Origin: Variovorax sp. HW608 | Lineage (GTDB): Bacteria; Pseudomonadota; Gammaproteobacteria; Burkholderiales; Burkholderiaceae_C | Assembly: GCF_900090195.1 (NCBI RefSeq) | Contig: NZ_LT607803.1 | Coordinates: forward strand, 3,224,001 to 3,288,000 | DNA: 64,000 nucleotides | Direction of reading: 5' to 3' | Part shown: piece after piece, positions 27,755-36,124 of the stretch | Position numbering within the stretch: position 1 is the first letter of the stretch | Layout: every line of letters starts with the position of its first letter | Made by a program: the position numbers and the translations under genes | The notes under the pieces: generated by a model | Databases searched by the model: none | Told to the model about the DNA's origin: nothing | Seen by the model: only the letters and a program-made list of their open reading frames with translations

Positions 27755-28111
27755 TCAGAGCAGGCTGGGCGGGCCGCGCGCCGGCAGGGGCGCGGCGGTG
27801 GCCGCGGCAAGGCGCGCGGCCGGCATCGACCGAACCGCATGCGAGAGCGGCTGGGTCGATGGAAGCGAAATCACGGGAGAAGGCGGCGGCGCGCCGGCCA
27901 CCATGCACAGCGCGCAATCGAAATGGGAGGCGCCCATTTCCTGGATGCCGTCATCGGTATGCACGACCACCTTCACCGCGCCAGTGCCGGAACAGAGAAG
28001 CTCCATGGCTTGCGGATGAACCACCGGCGACGCGATCGCCGCGCAGAGCGACAGCGCGAACCACATCAGCACGAAGCTGACGAGGCGGCGGGCGCGGCGC
28101 AGGGGATCCAT
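27755..28111 (-). CDS. DUF2946-like small exported protein with a CxxC motif
   Basis: A 118-residue protein with an N-terminal hydrophobic segment (residues about 10-30) and the sequence HFDCALCMVAG near residue 63, a His plus CxxC motif like that of the DUF2946 family. These proteins often lie with copper-related genes, as here, upstream of the YcnI-PCuAC fusion. The biochemical function is unknown. Confidence 0.7.
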   Translation of the reverse strand: MDPLRRARRLVSFVLMWFALSLCAAIASPVVHPQAMELLCSGTGAVKVVVHTDDGIQEMGASHFDCALCMVAGAPPPSPVISLPSTQPLSHAVRSMPAARLAAATAAPLPARGPPSLL

Positions 28112-28186
28112 GGCCAGGCATTATGAACGGGACTCGCCACGGCCCCCCTGCTTGTGGAAAATGCCGCACCAGACACAGAAAGTCAC

Positions 28187-28597
28187 ATGTCGATCTTTCA
28201 CCTTGCCTTCAATGTCCGCGACCTCGACGAGGCCCGGCGCTTCTATGGCGGCGCGCTCGGCTGCGCCGAGGGTCGCAGCACCGACACCTGGGTCGATTTC
28301 GACTTCTTCGGCCACCAGATCTCGCTCCACCTGGGCGAGCCCTTCGCCACCGCGCGCACCGGCCGCGTCGGCGACGTGATGGTGCCGATGCCGCACTTCG
28401 GCATCGTGCTGGAGCTGCCCGCGTGGCGCGCGCTGGCCGACCGCCTCGAAGCCGCCGGCACCGATTTCGTGCTCCGCCCGCAAGTGCGCTTCGAGGGCCA
28501 GCCGGGCGAGCAATGGACGATGTTCTTCCACGATCCCTTCGGCAACCCGATCGAAGCCAAGGGCTTCCGGTCGCTGGACACCGTCTACGCCACATGA
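28187..28597 (+). CDS. VOC-family (glyoxalase/dioxygenase fold) protein
   Basis: A 136-residue single-domain VOC protein starting at MSIFHLAFNVRDLDEARRFY; a GTG at 28154 would add 11 residues. Metal-ligand candidates are His5, the HFGIVLEL region and the C-terminal Glu in DPFGNPIEAKG. The EQWTMFFHDPFGNPIE end is typical. The substrate is unknown. Its TGA stop overlaps the ATG of the next gene. Confidence 0.85.
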   Translation: MSIFHLAFNVRDLDEARRFYGGALGCAEGRSTDTWVDFDFFGHQISLHLGEPFATARTGRVGDVMVPMPHFGIVLELPAWRALADRLEAAGTDFVLRPQVRFEGQPGEQWTMFFHDPFGNPIEAKGFRSLDTVYAT

Positions 28598-29772
28598 CGC
28601 ACCGCGCGGCGCTCTCCGTGCATGCCGCGGGTCCGATCGCGGCCGCGCTGCTGCTCGCGCACGGGGCGGCGCACGCGGTGCAGGACTGCGAGATCAACGG
28701 CGTCGCCGTGAATCCGGCCAATAGCGCGACGACCGCCGGCAAGTCCGGCCTGATGCGCTGCCGGGACCACGACACCCGCGAGCCGATGCGCGAGCAGCAG
28801 ATCCAGAGCGGCACCTTCGAGGGCGTCGTGCGTTACTACGACAAGGGCAAGCTCGCGAAGGAATACAACGCGAACGCGGCCGGCAACATGCACGGCCCGG
28901 CGCGCGAGTTCGCGCCCAACGGCAAGGTGGTGCGCGAAGCCAGCTACGACGACGGCCACGAGATCGGGCTCGTGCGCAGCTTCTATCCCTCGGGCCAGTT
29001 GCGCCGCGTGACCTACTTCGCCGACGCGGCGGGCGAGCGCGCCTTCGCCGAATTCACCGAGCGCGGCCAGCTCTCGGCGCTGCGCTGCGGCGACAAGCCG
29101 GTGCTCGGGCCGACCACCGACGACGCGAAGCTCTGCGGCTTCGGCGGCAACCCGTCACGGGTCGAGCTGTTCGACGGCAAGGGCATCCTGCGCTCGCGCC
29201 TGTCGTATCTCTCGGGCAAGCGCGTGCGCAGCGAGGACTTCTACGACAACGGCAGGCCCGCGGCACAGGACGAACTCGCGGGCAACCAGCGCACCGAGCG
29301 GCGCTTCTCATCCGAAGGCGTCAAGCGCCGCGAAGTGGTGTCGCTGCTCACCGAGCGCGGCGCGATCCGGCAGCGCGACCAGGAGTTCTCCGAGCGTGGC
29401 ACGCTGGTGCGCGACCAGCGCTGGAGCGCCGCCGGCGATCCGGTCACCGACGAGAGCTTCTACCTGAACGGCCAGCCGCGCAGCAAGGCCGTCTACGGCG
29501 TGGACGGCGGCAGCCGGCTGATCGAGATCACCGAGTACTACGACAACGGCCAGCGTGCAGCGGTGGGCCGCTACGTCGCGACCGATCGCTTCCGCCAGAC
29601 GCCGATCGGCACGCACCAGCGCTTCGACGAGAAGGGAACGCTGATCGCCGAGTCGATCTACGACGAGAACGGCCGCGTCACGCGCGAGCGCGCATGGGAC
29701 GCCGGCGGCAAGCTCGAGCGCGACGACCAGGTGTTCGAGGACGGCTCGCGAAAGGAATTCTCGAGCCAGTGA
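28594..29772 (+). CDS. Exported protein with MORN-variant/YwqK-like repeats
   Basis: A 392-residue protein starting at 28594, coupled to the VOC gene by an ATGA overlap. Residues 1 to about 28 look like a signal peptide ending in AHA. Short repeats of the type YYDNGQ, FYPSGQL, FYLNGQP and EYDENGR recur through the rest, the pattern of MORN-variant or YwqK repeats. Databases often label such proteins as toxin-antitoxin antitoxins, but nothing here supports that. Function is unknown. Confidence 0.75.
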   Translation: MTHRAALSVHAAGPIAAALLLAHGAAHAVQDCEINGVAVNPANSATTAGKSGLMRCRDHDTREPMREQQIQSGTFEGVVRYYDKGKLAKEYNANAAGNMHGPAREFAPNGKVVREASYDDGHEIGLVRSFYPSGQLRRVTYFADAAGERAFAEFTERGQLSALRCGDKPVLGPTTDDAKLCGFGGNPSRVELFDGKGILRSRLSYLSGKRVRSEDFYDNGRPAAQDELAGNQRTERRFSSEGVKRREVVSLLTERGAIRQRDQEFSERGTLVRDQRWSAAGDPVTDESFYLNGQPRSKAVYGVDGGSRLIEITEYYDNGQRAAVGRYVATDRFRQTPIGTHQRFDEKGTLIAESIYDENGRVTRERAWDAGGKLERDDQVFEDGSRKEFSSQ

Positions 29773-29781
29773 ACATCGGGC

Positions 29782-30756
29782 TCAGTCCAGCTTGATGTCG
29801 GCGGCCTTGATGATCGGACCCCAGCGGCGCGATTCGGCGCGAGACAGCGCAAAGAACTGCTGCGGCGTGCCGGGCATGGCTTCCATGCCGAAATCGGCGA
29901 AGCGCTTCTCTACCGCGGGCGTGGTGAAGGCCTTGTTCAGATCCGCATTGAGCCGGTTGACGACCGCGGGCGGCATGCCCGCCGGGCCGAGGATGCCCTG
30001 GAAGGCGAACACTTCCGAATTGGGCACGCCCACTTCGGCGAGCGTCGGCACGTCGGGCAAGAGCTTCGAGCGCGCGCCCGAGCCGATCGCCAGCACGCGC
30101 ACCTTCTTGCCCTGCATGATCGACAGGCCCGAGGCGAGGTCGAGGAACATGCACGGCACCTGGCCGCCCATCACATCGGCCATCGCCGGCGCCGCGCCGC
30201 GGTAGGGGATGTGCGTGATGAAAGTGCCGGTGCGGTTCTTGAACATCTCCATCGCCAGGTGGTGCGGCGAGCCGTTGCCGGGCGAGGCGTAGTTGACCTT
30301 GCCGGGATTGGCCTTCACGTAGGCCAGGAAAGCCTTGAAGTCCTTCGCCGGGAAATCCGGATGCACCACCAGCGCGAGCGGGAACTTGCCGATCGCGCCG
30401 ATGTAGCTGAAGTCCTTTTCGGGGTTGAACGGCAGCTTGTTGAACAGGTGCTCGTTGAAGGCCAGCACCGCGTTGTCCGCCGACAGGATGGTGTAGCCGT
30501 CCGGCTTGGACCTGGCGACGATCTCGGCGCCGATGTTGGTCGATGCGCCGGGGCGGTTGTCGATGACGATCTGCTGGCCCAGCGTCTGGCGCATGGCCTC
30601 GGAGAGCGTGCGCGCGATCACGTCGGTGCCGCCGCCCGCCGGGTAGGGCACCACCCACTTGACGAGCTGCTGGGGATAGTCCTGGGCCCGGGCCCACGGC
30701 GCTGCGCCTGCGGCTGCCGTCGCGGCCAGCGTGGTGAGCAGAGTTCTGCGATCCAT
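29782..30756 (-). CDS. Bug-family tripartite tricarboxylate transporter substrate-binding protein
   Basis: Bug receptors are periplasmic solute-binding proteins of the TctC type, greatly expanded in Burkholderiales. The 324-residue product starts at the ATG 30754-30756; MDRRTLLTTLAATAAAGAAP is a signal with a double Arg that may be Tat-dependent. Family features include VVPYPAGGGTDVIARTL, the IDNRPGAS motif and the PGNGSPHHLAMEMF ligand loop. The paired TctA/TctB membrane genes are absent. It lies next to the monooxygenase and may bind an aromatic acid. Confidence 0.92.
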   Translation of the reverse strand: MDRRTLLTTLAATAAAGAAPWARAQDYPQQLVKWVVPYPAGGGTDVIARTLSEAMRQTLGQQIVIDNRPGASTNIGAEIVARSKPDGYTILSADNAVLAFNEHLFNKLPFNPEKDFSYIGAIGKFPLALVVHPDFPAKDFKAFLAYVKANPGKVNYASPGNGSPHHLAMEMFKNRTGTFITHIPYRGAAPAMADVMGGQVPCMFLDLASGLSIMQGKKVRVLAIGSGARSKLLPDVPTLAEVGVPNSEVFAFQGILGPAGMPPAVVNRLNADLNKAFTTPAVEKRFADFGMEAMPGTPQQFFALSRAESRRWGPIIKAADIKLD

Positions 30757-30796
30757 CGAATGGTCTCCTGGTCTTCTGGATGTCGGTATGGAAGGG

Positions 30797-31009
30797 TCAG
30801 TCCCCGGCGGCGGACAAGGACGGCACGGGCAGGCCGTCGAGCGCCTGCGCCAGTGCGGCGCGGCAGCGTGCTTCATCGCCGACCTGCTCGAACAGCAGCA
30901 GGGCCAGCCGCGCGAGGAAGAGCGATTCTCGCTCGGTGCCGGCCTCGCTGATGGCGCGGGCGCATTCGGCATAGACGCGATCGCGCGCGTCGAGATCAAG
31001 GGCAGTCAT
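30797..31009 (-). CDS. DUF2783-type small protein, partner of the FAD monooxygenase
   Basis: A 70-residue protein (MTALDLDARDRVYAECARAI...) of the DUF2783 kind, which is repeatedly found beside FAD aromatic hydroxylases. Its ATG overlaps the stop of the monooxygenase gene (ATGA at 31006-31009), so translation is probably coupled. It is likely all-helical and without a signal. The molecular role is unknown. Confidence 0.75.
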   Translation of the reverse strand: MTALDLDARDRVYAECARAISEAGTERESLFLARLALLLFEQVGDEARCRAALAQALDGLPVPSLSAAGD

Positions 31010-32751
31010 GAGCGTTCCGTTTCGACAAGGAAGGAGGCACGCGCGAGCGCGCGAAGCAAGGCGCCCTTGGGCACCCGGCGCCAGCGCGCGGCGACGTGGC
31101 CGTCGGGGCGCAGCAGATACACCGCGCCCTGCGCCGCACCGAGCGCGGCGAACACCGACGCGTCGGCGCTGCGGGGCGGCAGTTCGCACACGTTCAGCGC
31201 GAGCGGACCGGCCTTTGCGTCGGCGATCTCGGCGGCCAGCGCCTCGTCCGTCTTGTCCATGTTGAGCACCAGCACCATGAAGGTCGGCCGCAGCCGGTCG
31301 CTCAGATGCAGGTCGTGCGCGAGCGGCTGCTCGGGCATCGCCTCGCCGGGGCACGGGCCCGCCGTCAGGCCGTCGCCTCCGGTGGAGAGCACCGAATCGC
31401 GGTACTCGACCGCCTGGGTCTGGCGCGGATTGATCAGGTTCGCGATGCCGCGATGCGCGCCCGACAGCGACAGCGCCGCCTCGCGCAGCAGGTCGAAGCC
31501 GCGCGACGGCGGCGACATGAATTCGGTGCTGCGCATCGCGCTCTCGGCATTGATGTGGAAGGCCGCGATGCGCTCCTGCGAGTAGCTGTCGAGCAATGCG
31601 ACATCGGACAGTCCGCGCACCACGTGCGCCAGCTTCCACGCGAGGTTGTCGGCATCGTCGAAGCCCGAGTTCAGTCCGCGCACGCCGAAGATCGGCATCG
31701 CGTGCGCGGCATTGCCGGCGAACAGCACGCGGCCGTGGCGGTAGTCCTCGAGCGTCATCGCGCCGGCGCGGTAGACCGAGGTCCAGACCGTCTTCCACGG
31801 CAGGTGGCCTTCGCCGATCGCATCGAGATGGCGCTGCACGAATTCGGTCACCGCCGCGGGCTGCAGCGCCTCCTCGGTGCTCTGGCCGGCACGCAGCTGG
31901 TAGTCGATGCGCCAGATGTCATCGGGCTGCTTGTGCATCAGCACGGTCGAGCCGGGATTCCACGGCGGATCGAACCACGCGCGCCGCTCGGTAGGGTGGC
32001 CGCTGTGCAGCTCGATGTCGATGATCACGTAGCGGCCTTCGTAGGCCGTGCCTTCGAGATTGAGGCCGAGCGACTTGCGCACGAAGCTCTGCCCGCCGTC
32101 GCAGCCGACCAGCCATTGCCCGCGCAACCGGTAGGCACCCAGCGCGTTGCGCGCCGACAGCACGAGGCCATCGCCTTCCTCCGAGAAGCCGGTGAGCTCG
32201 GTGCCCCAGCGGATGTCGATCAGCCCCGGCGTCTCGGCGTTGCGGCGCACGATCTCGTCCAGCAGGTACTGCTCGATGTAGTACTGCTCGAGGTTGATCA
32301 TCGGCGGCAGCTTCTGTTGCGCGCTGGTCGGCATCTCGAAGCGGAAGACTTCATCGGTCTTGTAGAAGCTGCGGCCGCCGGCCCACGGCAGGCCCTTGGC
32401 CATGAAGGCCGGCAGCGCGCCCAGGCGCTCGACGATCTCCAGGCTGCGGCGCGAGATGCAGGCCGCACGGCTGCCCACGCAGACGGTGTCGTCGGCCTCC
32501 AGGATCACGCTGCGCACGCCATGGTTGGCCAGCCCGAGCGCGAGCGCCATGCCGACCGGACCACCGCCGGCGATCACGACCGGATGACGGCCCGGCTCCA
32601 TGCCGTCTTCGAGCAGCGGCAGCCGCGGCGCGAAGCGCGTGTAGTCGAAGGCGCCGACGGAGGGCGGCAGATCGCCTGCGACCGGCGGCAAGGGGCCGGT
32701 CGCGGCATCGCCGGCACGCGCGGCGGGAGGAGAGACGGCAGCGGTGTTCAT
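31006..32751 (-). CDS. FAD-dependent aromatic monooxygenase (class A, MhpA-like)
   Basis: A 581-residue flavoprotein hydroxylase. It has GxGxxG in VVIAGGGPVGMALALGLA near residue 58, the DG motif region LVGCDGGQSFVRKSLGL near 215, and a C-terminal thioredoxin-like domain (about 450-581). The FAD GD motif reads GNAAHAMPIFGVRG, with Asn in place of the usual Asp. It resembles 3-(3-hydroxyphenyl)propionate hydroxylase. A divergent LuxR-type regulator and a Bug receptor complete a small catabolic cluster; the substrate is unknown. Confidence 0.88.
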   Translation of the reverse strand: MNTAAVSPPAARAGDAATGPLPPVAGDLPPSVGAFDYTRFAPRLPLLEDGMEPGRHPVVIAGGGPVGMALALGLANHGVRSVILEADDTVCVGSRAACISRRSLEIVERLGALPAFMAKGLPWAGGRSFYKTDEVFRFEMPTSAQQKLPPMINLEQYYIEQYLLDEIVRRNAETPGLIDIRWGTELTGFSEEGDGLVLSARNALGAYRLRGQWLVGCDGGQSFVRKSLGLNLEGTAYEGRYVIIDIELHSGHPTERRAWFDPPWNPGSTVLMHKQPDDIWRIDYQLRAGQSTEEALQPAAVTEFVQRHLDAIGEGHLPWKTVWTSVYRAGAMTLEDYRHGRVLFAGNAAHAMPIFGVRGLNSGFDDADNLAWKLAHVVRGLSDVALLDSYSQERIAAFHINAESAMRSTEFMSPPSRGFDLLREAALSLSGAHRGIANLINPRQTQAVEYRDSVLSTGGDGLTAGPCPGEAMPEQPLAHDLHLSDRLRPTFMVLVLNMDKTDEALAAEIADAKAGPLALNVCELPPRSADASVFAALGAAQGAVYLLRPDGHVAARWRRVPKGALLRALARASFLVETERS

Positions 32752-32793
32752 GCGACGGGATTGTCCCGATGCGACGAGACGCGCGACGTCGTA

Positions 32794-32807
32794 ACTTCGT
32801 ACGAGGT
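32794..32807 (+). promoter_or_regulatory. Candidate operator between the monooxygenase and LuxR-type genes
   Basis: The 14-bp sequence ACTTCGTACGAGGT is a dyad centred on CGTACG with one mismatched pair. It lies midway in the 85-bp gap between the divergent genes, where a LuxR-type site would be expected. Assignment is inferred from position and symmetry only. Confidence 0.35.
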
Positions 32808-32836
32808 ATTAACCCGAATCCGAGTCTGGAATCCCG

Positions 32837-33610
32837 ATGAAGCGCTGGCCCGTGCGCGAAGCCGATCAAATCCCACTCGCGCCGGCGCTGGTCAGCGGTG
32901 TGCTGGCCGGCATCGGCACCTCGCATCTGGCGGCGAGCTACCTGTCGGCGATGCATCGCGTGCTGCCGGTGACGTTCTGTACCGTGTTCGCGGCCAGTGC
33001 GTCGGGCCGCATCGAAACCGTGTCCGCCGCCAGCACCTACGGCAACACTGCGGAACGCACGGCCGAGCGCTACGTCGCGGAACGCTTCGATCTGCTCGAC
33101 CCCAACATGGCCTGGCTCGCGGCGCGCAAGCTGCCGAAGCGGCCGCAGCTCTGGATGGGGCATCACACGGCCGAGGACGTGGCCGATCCGGCCTATCGCG
33201 CCGCCTGCTACACCGACGTCGGCATCCGCGAGCGGGCCTCGGTGCTGGTGCTGCTGCCGACCGGCCAGCGCGCGGCGGTGAGCTTCTACCGCAGCCTCGC
33301 GCAGCCGGACTTCGACGAGCACGATTTCGCACGCCTCGAAGCGCACGCGCAGCTGCTGGCCGACGCCACGGTCGCGCACGCCCGCAGCACCGCCGCACGG
33401 CACGAGGCCGCCGAGCCGCTGCTCGCTTCGCGCCTCCTGGTGCTGAGCCTGCGCGAGCGCGAGGTCATCGGCCACCTGCTCGCGGGGAAGACCGCCAAGG
33501 AAGCGGCGCGCGAGATCGGCATCGAACTCACCACCGCGCGCACGCACCAGTACCGCGCGTTCCGCCGGCTCGGGATCGGGACTTTGAAGGAGTTGCTCAC
33601 CCGGTCTTGA
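32837..33610 (+). CDS. LuxR-family transcriptional regulator
   Basis: A 257-residue regulator with a C-terminal LuxR-type helix-turn-helix (residues about 196-250, LSLREREVIGHLLAGKTAKE). The N-terminal 190 residues form a sensory domain of unknown ligand, not an acyl-homoserine-lactone domain I can recognise. It is divergent from the aromatic monooxygenase gene, so it probably controls it. Confidence 0.85.
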   Translation: MKRWPVREADQIPLAPALVSGVLAGIGTSHLAASYLSAMHRVLPVTFCTVFAASASGRIETVSAASTYGNTAERTAERYVAERFDLLDPNMAWLAARKLPKRPQLWMGHHTAEDVADPAYRAACYTDVGIRERASVLVLLPTGQRAAVSFYRSLAQPDFDEHDFARLEAHAQLLADATVAHARSTAARHEAAEPLLASRLLVLSLREREVIGHLLAGKTAKEAAREIGIELTTARTHQYRAFRRLGIGTLKELLTRS

Positions 33611-33746
33611 GGTCGAAATCACTCAACGCCGTGAAATGCATCTCGACTCGACTCAAGCTTGGCTAAAACCCAGACGCGCTTGGTTGAGGCATAGGGCGCC
33701 CCGCGGATTGTCGATGAAAAGCCAAATCAGCAACAGGTTTGGCGCT

Positions 33747-33836
33747 CGTGTCGTTACCAGCGACATGAGGCATCAACGTGTCGACAAAATCAAAAAACAG
33801 CGACACGTTCTATTGACGTGTCGCCAGCAGCGACAT
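33747..33836 (+). repeat. Three copies of a GTGTCG...CAGCGACA inverted-repeat motif
   Basis: Copy 1 (33747-33766) and copy 3 (33816-33836) pair TGTCG with CGACA across 7 bases. Copy 2 (33776-33808) pairs ACGTGTCG with CGACACGT across 17 bases. Each right arm reads CAGCGACA. A TTGACG -35-like element (33813-33818) overlaps copy 3 and a weak -10-like TATCC follows it, so copy 3 would lie inside the promoter. The rest of the 370-bp gap before the TIR-STING gene holds nothing recognisable. Confidence 0.6.
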
Positions 33837-33980
33837 ATCCGTAGGCGGCGCTTGCCGCCGGCGGCTGAGCGAGCTGCTGCGCGGCCCGCATGCATGACCT
33901 CCGGCCGATGTACGGCAAGCGCGGCGCAGCCCACAATGCGATCGCCTTCCGTTCATCAATGCCATGGAGAGAGGAAGCAC

Positions 33981-34991
33981 ATGCAAGACAGCCCCAACGA
34001 CGTCTTCGTCGGCAGTTCATCGGAGTTCCTGGCGAAGAACAAGCAATTCGTTCCGCTCTTGAAGGACATCTTCTCCAAGGCAGAACTCGACCCTCCGCTG
34101 AACGTCAACCTGTGGGGCGACTGGTTCGAAGGGCATATCGGCGCCGAGACCTACCAGATCCTCGACCTCGCGGCCAAGACCTGCGAATGGGCGATCCTCG
34201 TCTTCAGCCAGGACGACCTGCGCCAGACCGTCGCGGAATCGTTGAAGAAGGTGGAGGACGCCAAGGCCCAGAACACGAAGATCACGGTGCGCGACAACGT
34301 GCTTTTCGAGCTGGGCCTCTTCTACGGCCACATCGGCACCAAGCGCGTGTTCATCCTGGAGCAGGTCGGCAAGGGCGAGGCGAGCCATGTGGCCGGCGAC
34401 ATCCGCGGCATCCAGCGGCTGCGCTTCTCGGACAAGAAGAGCCTGGAGGCCGCCCTGCTCCGGATCGTGGCGCTGATCAAGGAGCGGTCGGCGGACTTCC
34501 TTCCGCGCTGGGCGCCGGCATCGTCCCTGGCCATCGGCTACTACGAGCAGGCGGTCCGGCCCTTCGTCGAAAGGCGCCGCGAGCACGAGGCGAAGCTGGG
34601 GCCGTTCACGGTGGAGCTGCTGGTGCCGCACAACTCCTTCCACGGGCTGGACATCGCCAATGTCCGTCACGTGTTCGGCGCGGCATGCGAGCAGACCGAC
34701 GCGGCGGGCGGCGCGGAAGGCAGGCCGATGCTGTGGGCCTTCAAGGGCAAGCGGGATGTCTACTTCGACATCCCGACCACGCTGCTGACCGCGGAGCGCG
34801 TGATCGACGGCTACATGGCCAACACCGCCACCGCCATGGAGAAGGAACGGATGTACCGCTCGCAGGCGAATGCCTTCGCCAATGAGGTCCGGATGCGCAG
34901 CAAGGCATTCCGCGAGGTCCGGATCGTCGATCTGCGCGACATCGACGAGATCCGTGCCTACCTCGAAGCGAAGCGGCGTGCGATCGGGTAG
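33981..34991 (+). CDS. TIR-STING fusion protein (CBASS-type antiphage effector), orphan
   Basis: A 336-residue protein with two modules. Residues about 6-160 form a nucleotide-binding TIR-like domain (FVGSSSEFL; RDNVLFELGLFYG with Glu110 as likely catalytic residue; RVFILEQVG). Residues about 182-330 match bacterial STING: LAIGYYEQAVRPFVE (dimer helix), VELLVPHNSFHG, and FDIPTTLLTAERVIDGYM with Pro265/Thr266 where STING contacts cyclic dinucleotides. In known systems cyclic-dinucleotide binding assembles STING and the TIR domain destroys NAD+. The ATG follows a good AGAGGAAG site. No cyclic-nucleotide synthase gene is next to it. Domain calls rest on motifs, not a search. Confidence 0.82.
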   Translation: MQDSPNDVFVGSSSEFLAKNKQFVPLLKDIFSKAELDPPLNVNLWGDWFEGHIGAETYQILDLAAKTCEWAILVFSQDDLRQTVAESLKKVEDAKAQNTKITVRDNVLFELGLFYGHIGTKRVFILEQVGKGEASHVAGDIRGIQRLRFSDKKSLEAALLRIVALIKERSADFLPRWAPASSLAIGYYEQAVRPFVERRREHEAKLGPFTVELLVPHNSFHGLDIANVRHVFGAACEQTDAAGGAEGRPMLWAFKGKRDVYFDIPTTLLTAERVIDGYMANTATAMEKERMYRSQANAFANEVRMRSKAFREVRIVDLRDIDEIRAYLEAKRRAIG

Positions 34992-34992
34992 A

Positions 34993-36024
34993 TCAGCCGG
35001 CGGCGCCGGCCGCCGCGCCCGCGGGCGACACCACTTCCTGGTCGATCGCGCCGAAGATCGAGTGGCCGTCCTTGCCCTTCATCTCGATGCGGATGGTGTC
35101 GCCGAACTTCATGAACTCGGTGCTCGGCTGGCCGTCCTGGATGGTCTCGATGCAGCGCTTCTCGGCGATGCAGCTGTAGCCCCTGGGCCACTCCATGCGG
35201 CCGTCTTTTTCGACGCCCTTGTTGCTCACCGTGCCGCTGCCGACGATGCTGCCGGCGCGCACGTTGCGCGTCTTGGCGATGTGTGCGACGAGTTCGCCGA
35301 AGTGGAAGGTCATTTCCTCGCCCGCATCGCACATGCCGACCTTGCGGCCGTTCCAGGTGCTTTGCAGCTGGAGGTGCACGCGGCCGCCCTGCCAGGCGTC
35401 GCCGAGCTCGTCGATCGTCACCGCCACGGGGCTGAACGAGGTCGCGGGCTTGCTCTGGAAGAAGCCGAAGCCCTTGGCCAGTTCGGCCGGGATCAGGTTG
35501 CGCAGGCTGACGTCGTTGGCGAGCATCACGAGACGGATGCCGTCGAGCGCCTGCGCCGGCGTGGCGCCCATCTTCACGTCGCCGGTGACGACGGCGATCT
35601 CGGCCTCGAAGTCGATGCCGAAGGCCTCGCTGGGCACGACCACCGGGTCGCACGGGCCGATGAAGTCGTCGCTGCCGCCCTGGTACATGAGCGGATCGGT
35701 GTAGAAGCTCTGCGGCACCTCGGCATTGCGCGCCTTGCGCACCAGCTCGACGTGGTTGAGGTAGGCCGAGCCGTCGGCCCACTGGTAGGCGCGCGGCAGC
35801 GGCGCCATGCACTGCGACGGGTCGAACGGAAACGCATGCCGCGCGCGCCCGGTATTGAGCGCGTCGTAGAGCGCCTGGAGCTGCGGGCCGATGAAGCCCC
35901 AGTCGTCCAGCGCCTGCTGCAGGCGGTTGGCGATGCCGGTGGCGTAGTGGGCGCTCGTCAGGTCGCGGGAGACGACGACCAGCTGGCCGTCGCGCGAGCC
36001 GTCTTTGAGGGTGGCGAGTTTCAT
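34993..36024 (-). CDS. Fumarylacetoacetate hydrolase family protein
   Basis: FAH-family enzymes cleave or hydrate acidic 2-oxo compounds in aromatic and amino-acid breakdown. The 343-residue product starts at MKLATLKDGSRDGQLVVVSR (ATG 36022-36024). Metal-binding acids occur in FGIDFEAEIAVVTGDV, and other family segments are LANDVSLRNL, QSKPATSFSP and GSIVGSGTVSNKG. It converges on the TIR-STING gene with one base between the stops. The exact substrate is unknown. Confidence 0.9.
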   Translation of the reverse strand: MKLATLKDGSRDGQLVVVSRDLTSAHYATGIANRLQQALDDWGFIGPQLQALYDALNTGRARHAFPFDPSQCMAPLPRAYQWADGSAYLNHVELVRKARNAEVPQSFYTDPLMYQGGSDDFIGPCDPVVVPSEAFGIDFEAEIAVVTGDVKMGATPAQALDGIRLVMLANDVSLRNLIPAELAKGFGFFQSKPATSFSPVAVTIDELGDAWQGGRVHLQLQSTWNGRKVGMCDAGEEMTFHFGELVAHIAKTRNVRAGSIVGSGTVSNKGVEKDGRMEWPRGYSCIAEKRCIETIQDGQPSTEFMKFGDTIRIEMKGKDGHSIFGAIDQEVVSPAGAAAGAAG

Positions 36025-36124
36025 GGGTGGCGGCGGATGCCGGCGCGGCATCGCTACTAAACTGGTTGACCGGGCGGCAGTGTACCGAGGTGAACCTCGC
36101 GGCCGGCACCGGGTCCGACTTCCG

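Noticed and set aside
28594..29772. Antitoxin role for the YwqK-like repeat protein
   Set aside because: It has a signal peptide and no toxin gene is adjacent; the label comes from a family name only.
33611..33980. Possible CRISPR-like array in front of the TIR-STING gene
   Set aside because: Only three short motifs with unequal spacing and no spacer-repeat regularity.
32837..36024. A CD-NTase or other CBASS partner next to the TIR-STING gene
   Set aside because: The neighbours are clearly a LuxR-type regulator and an FAA hydrolase; no nucleotidyltransferase motif was found in either.
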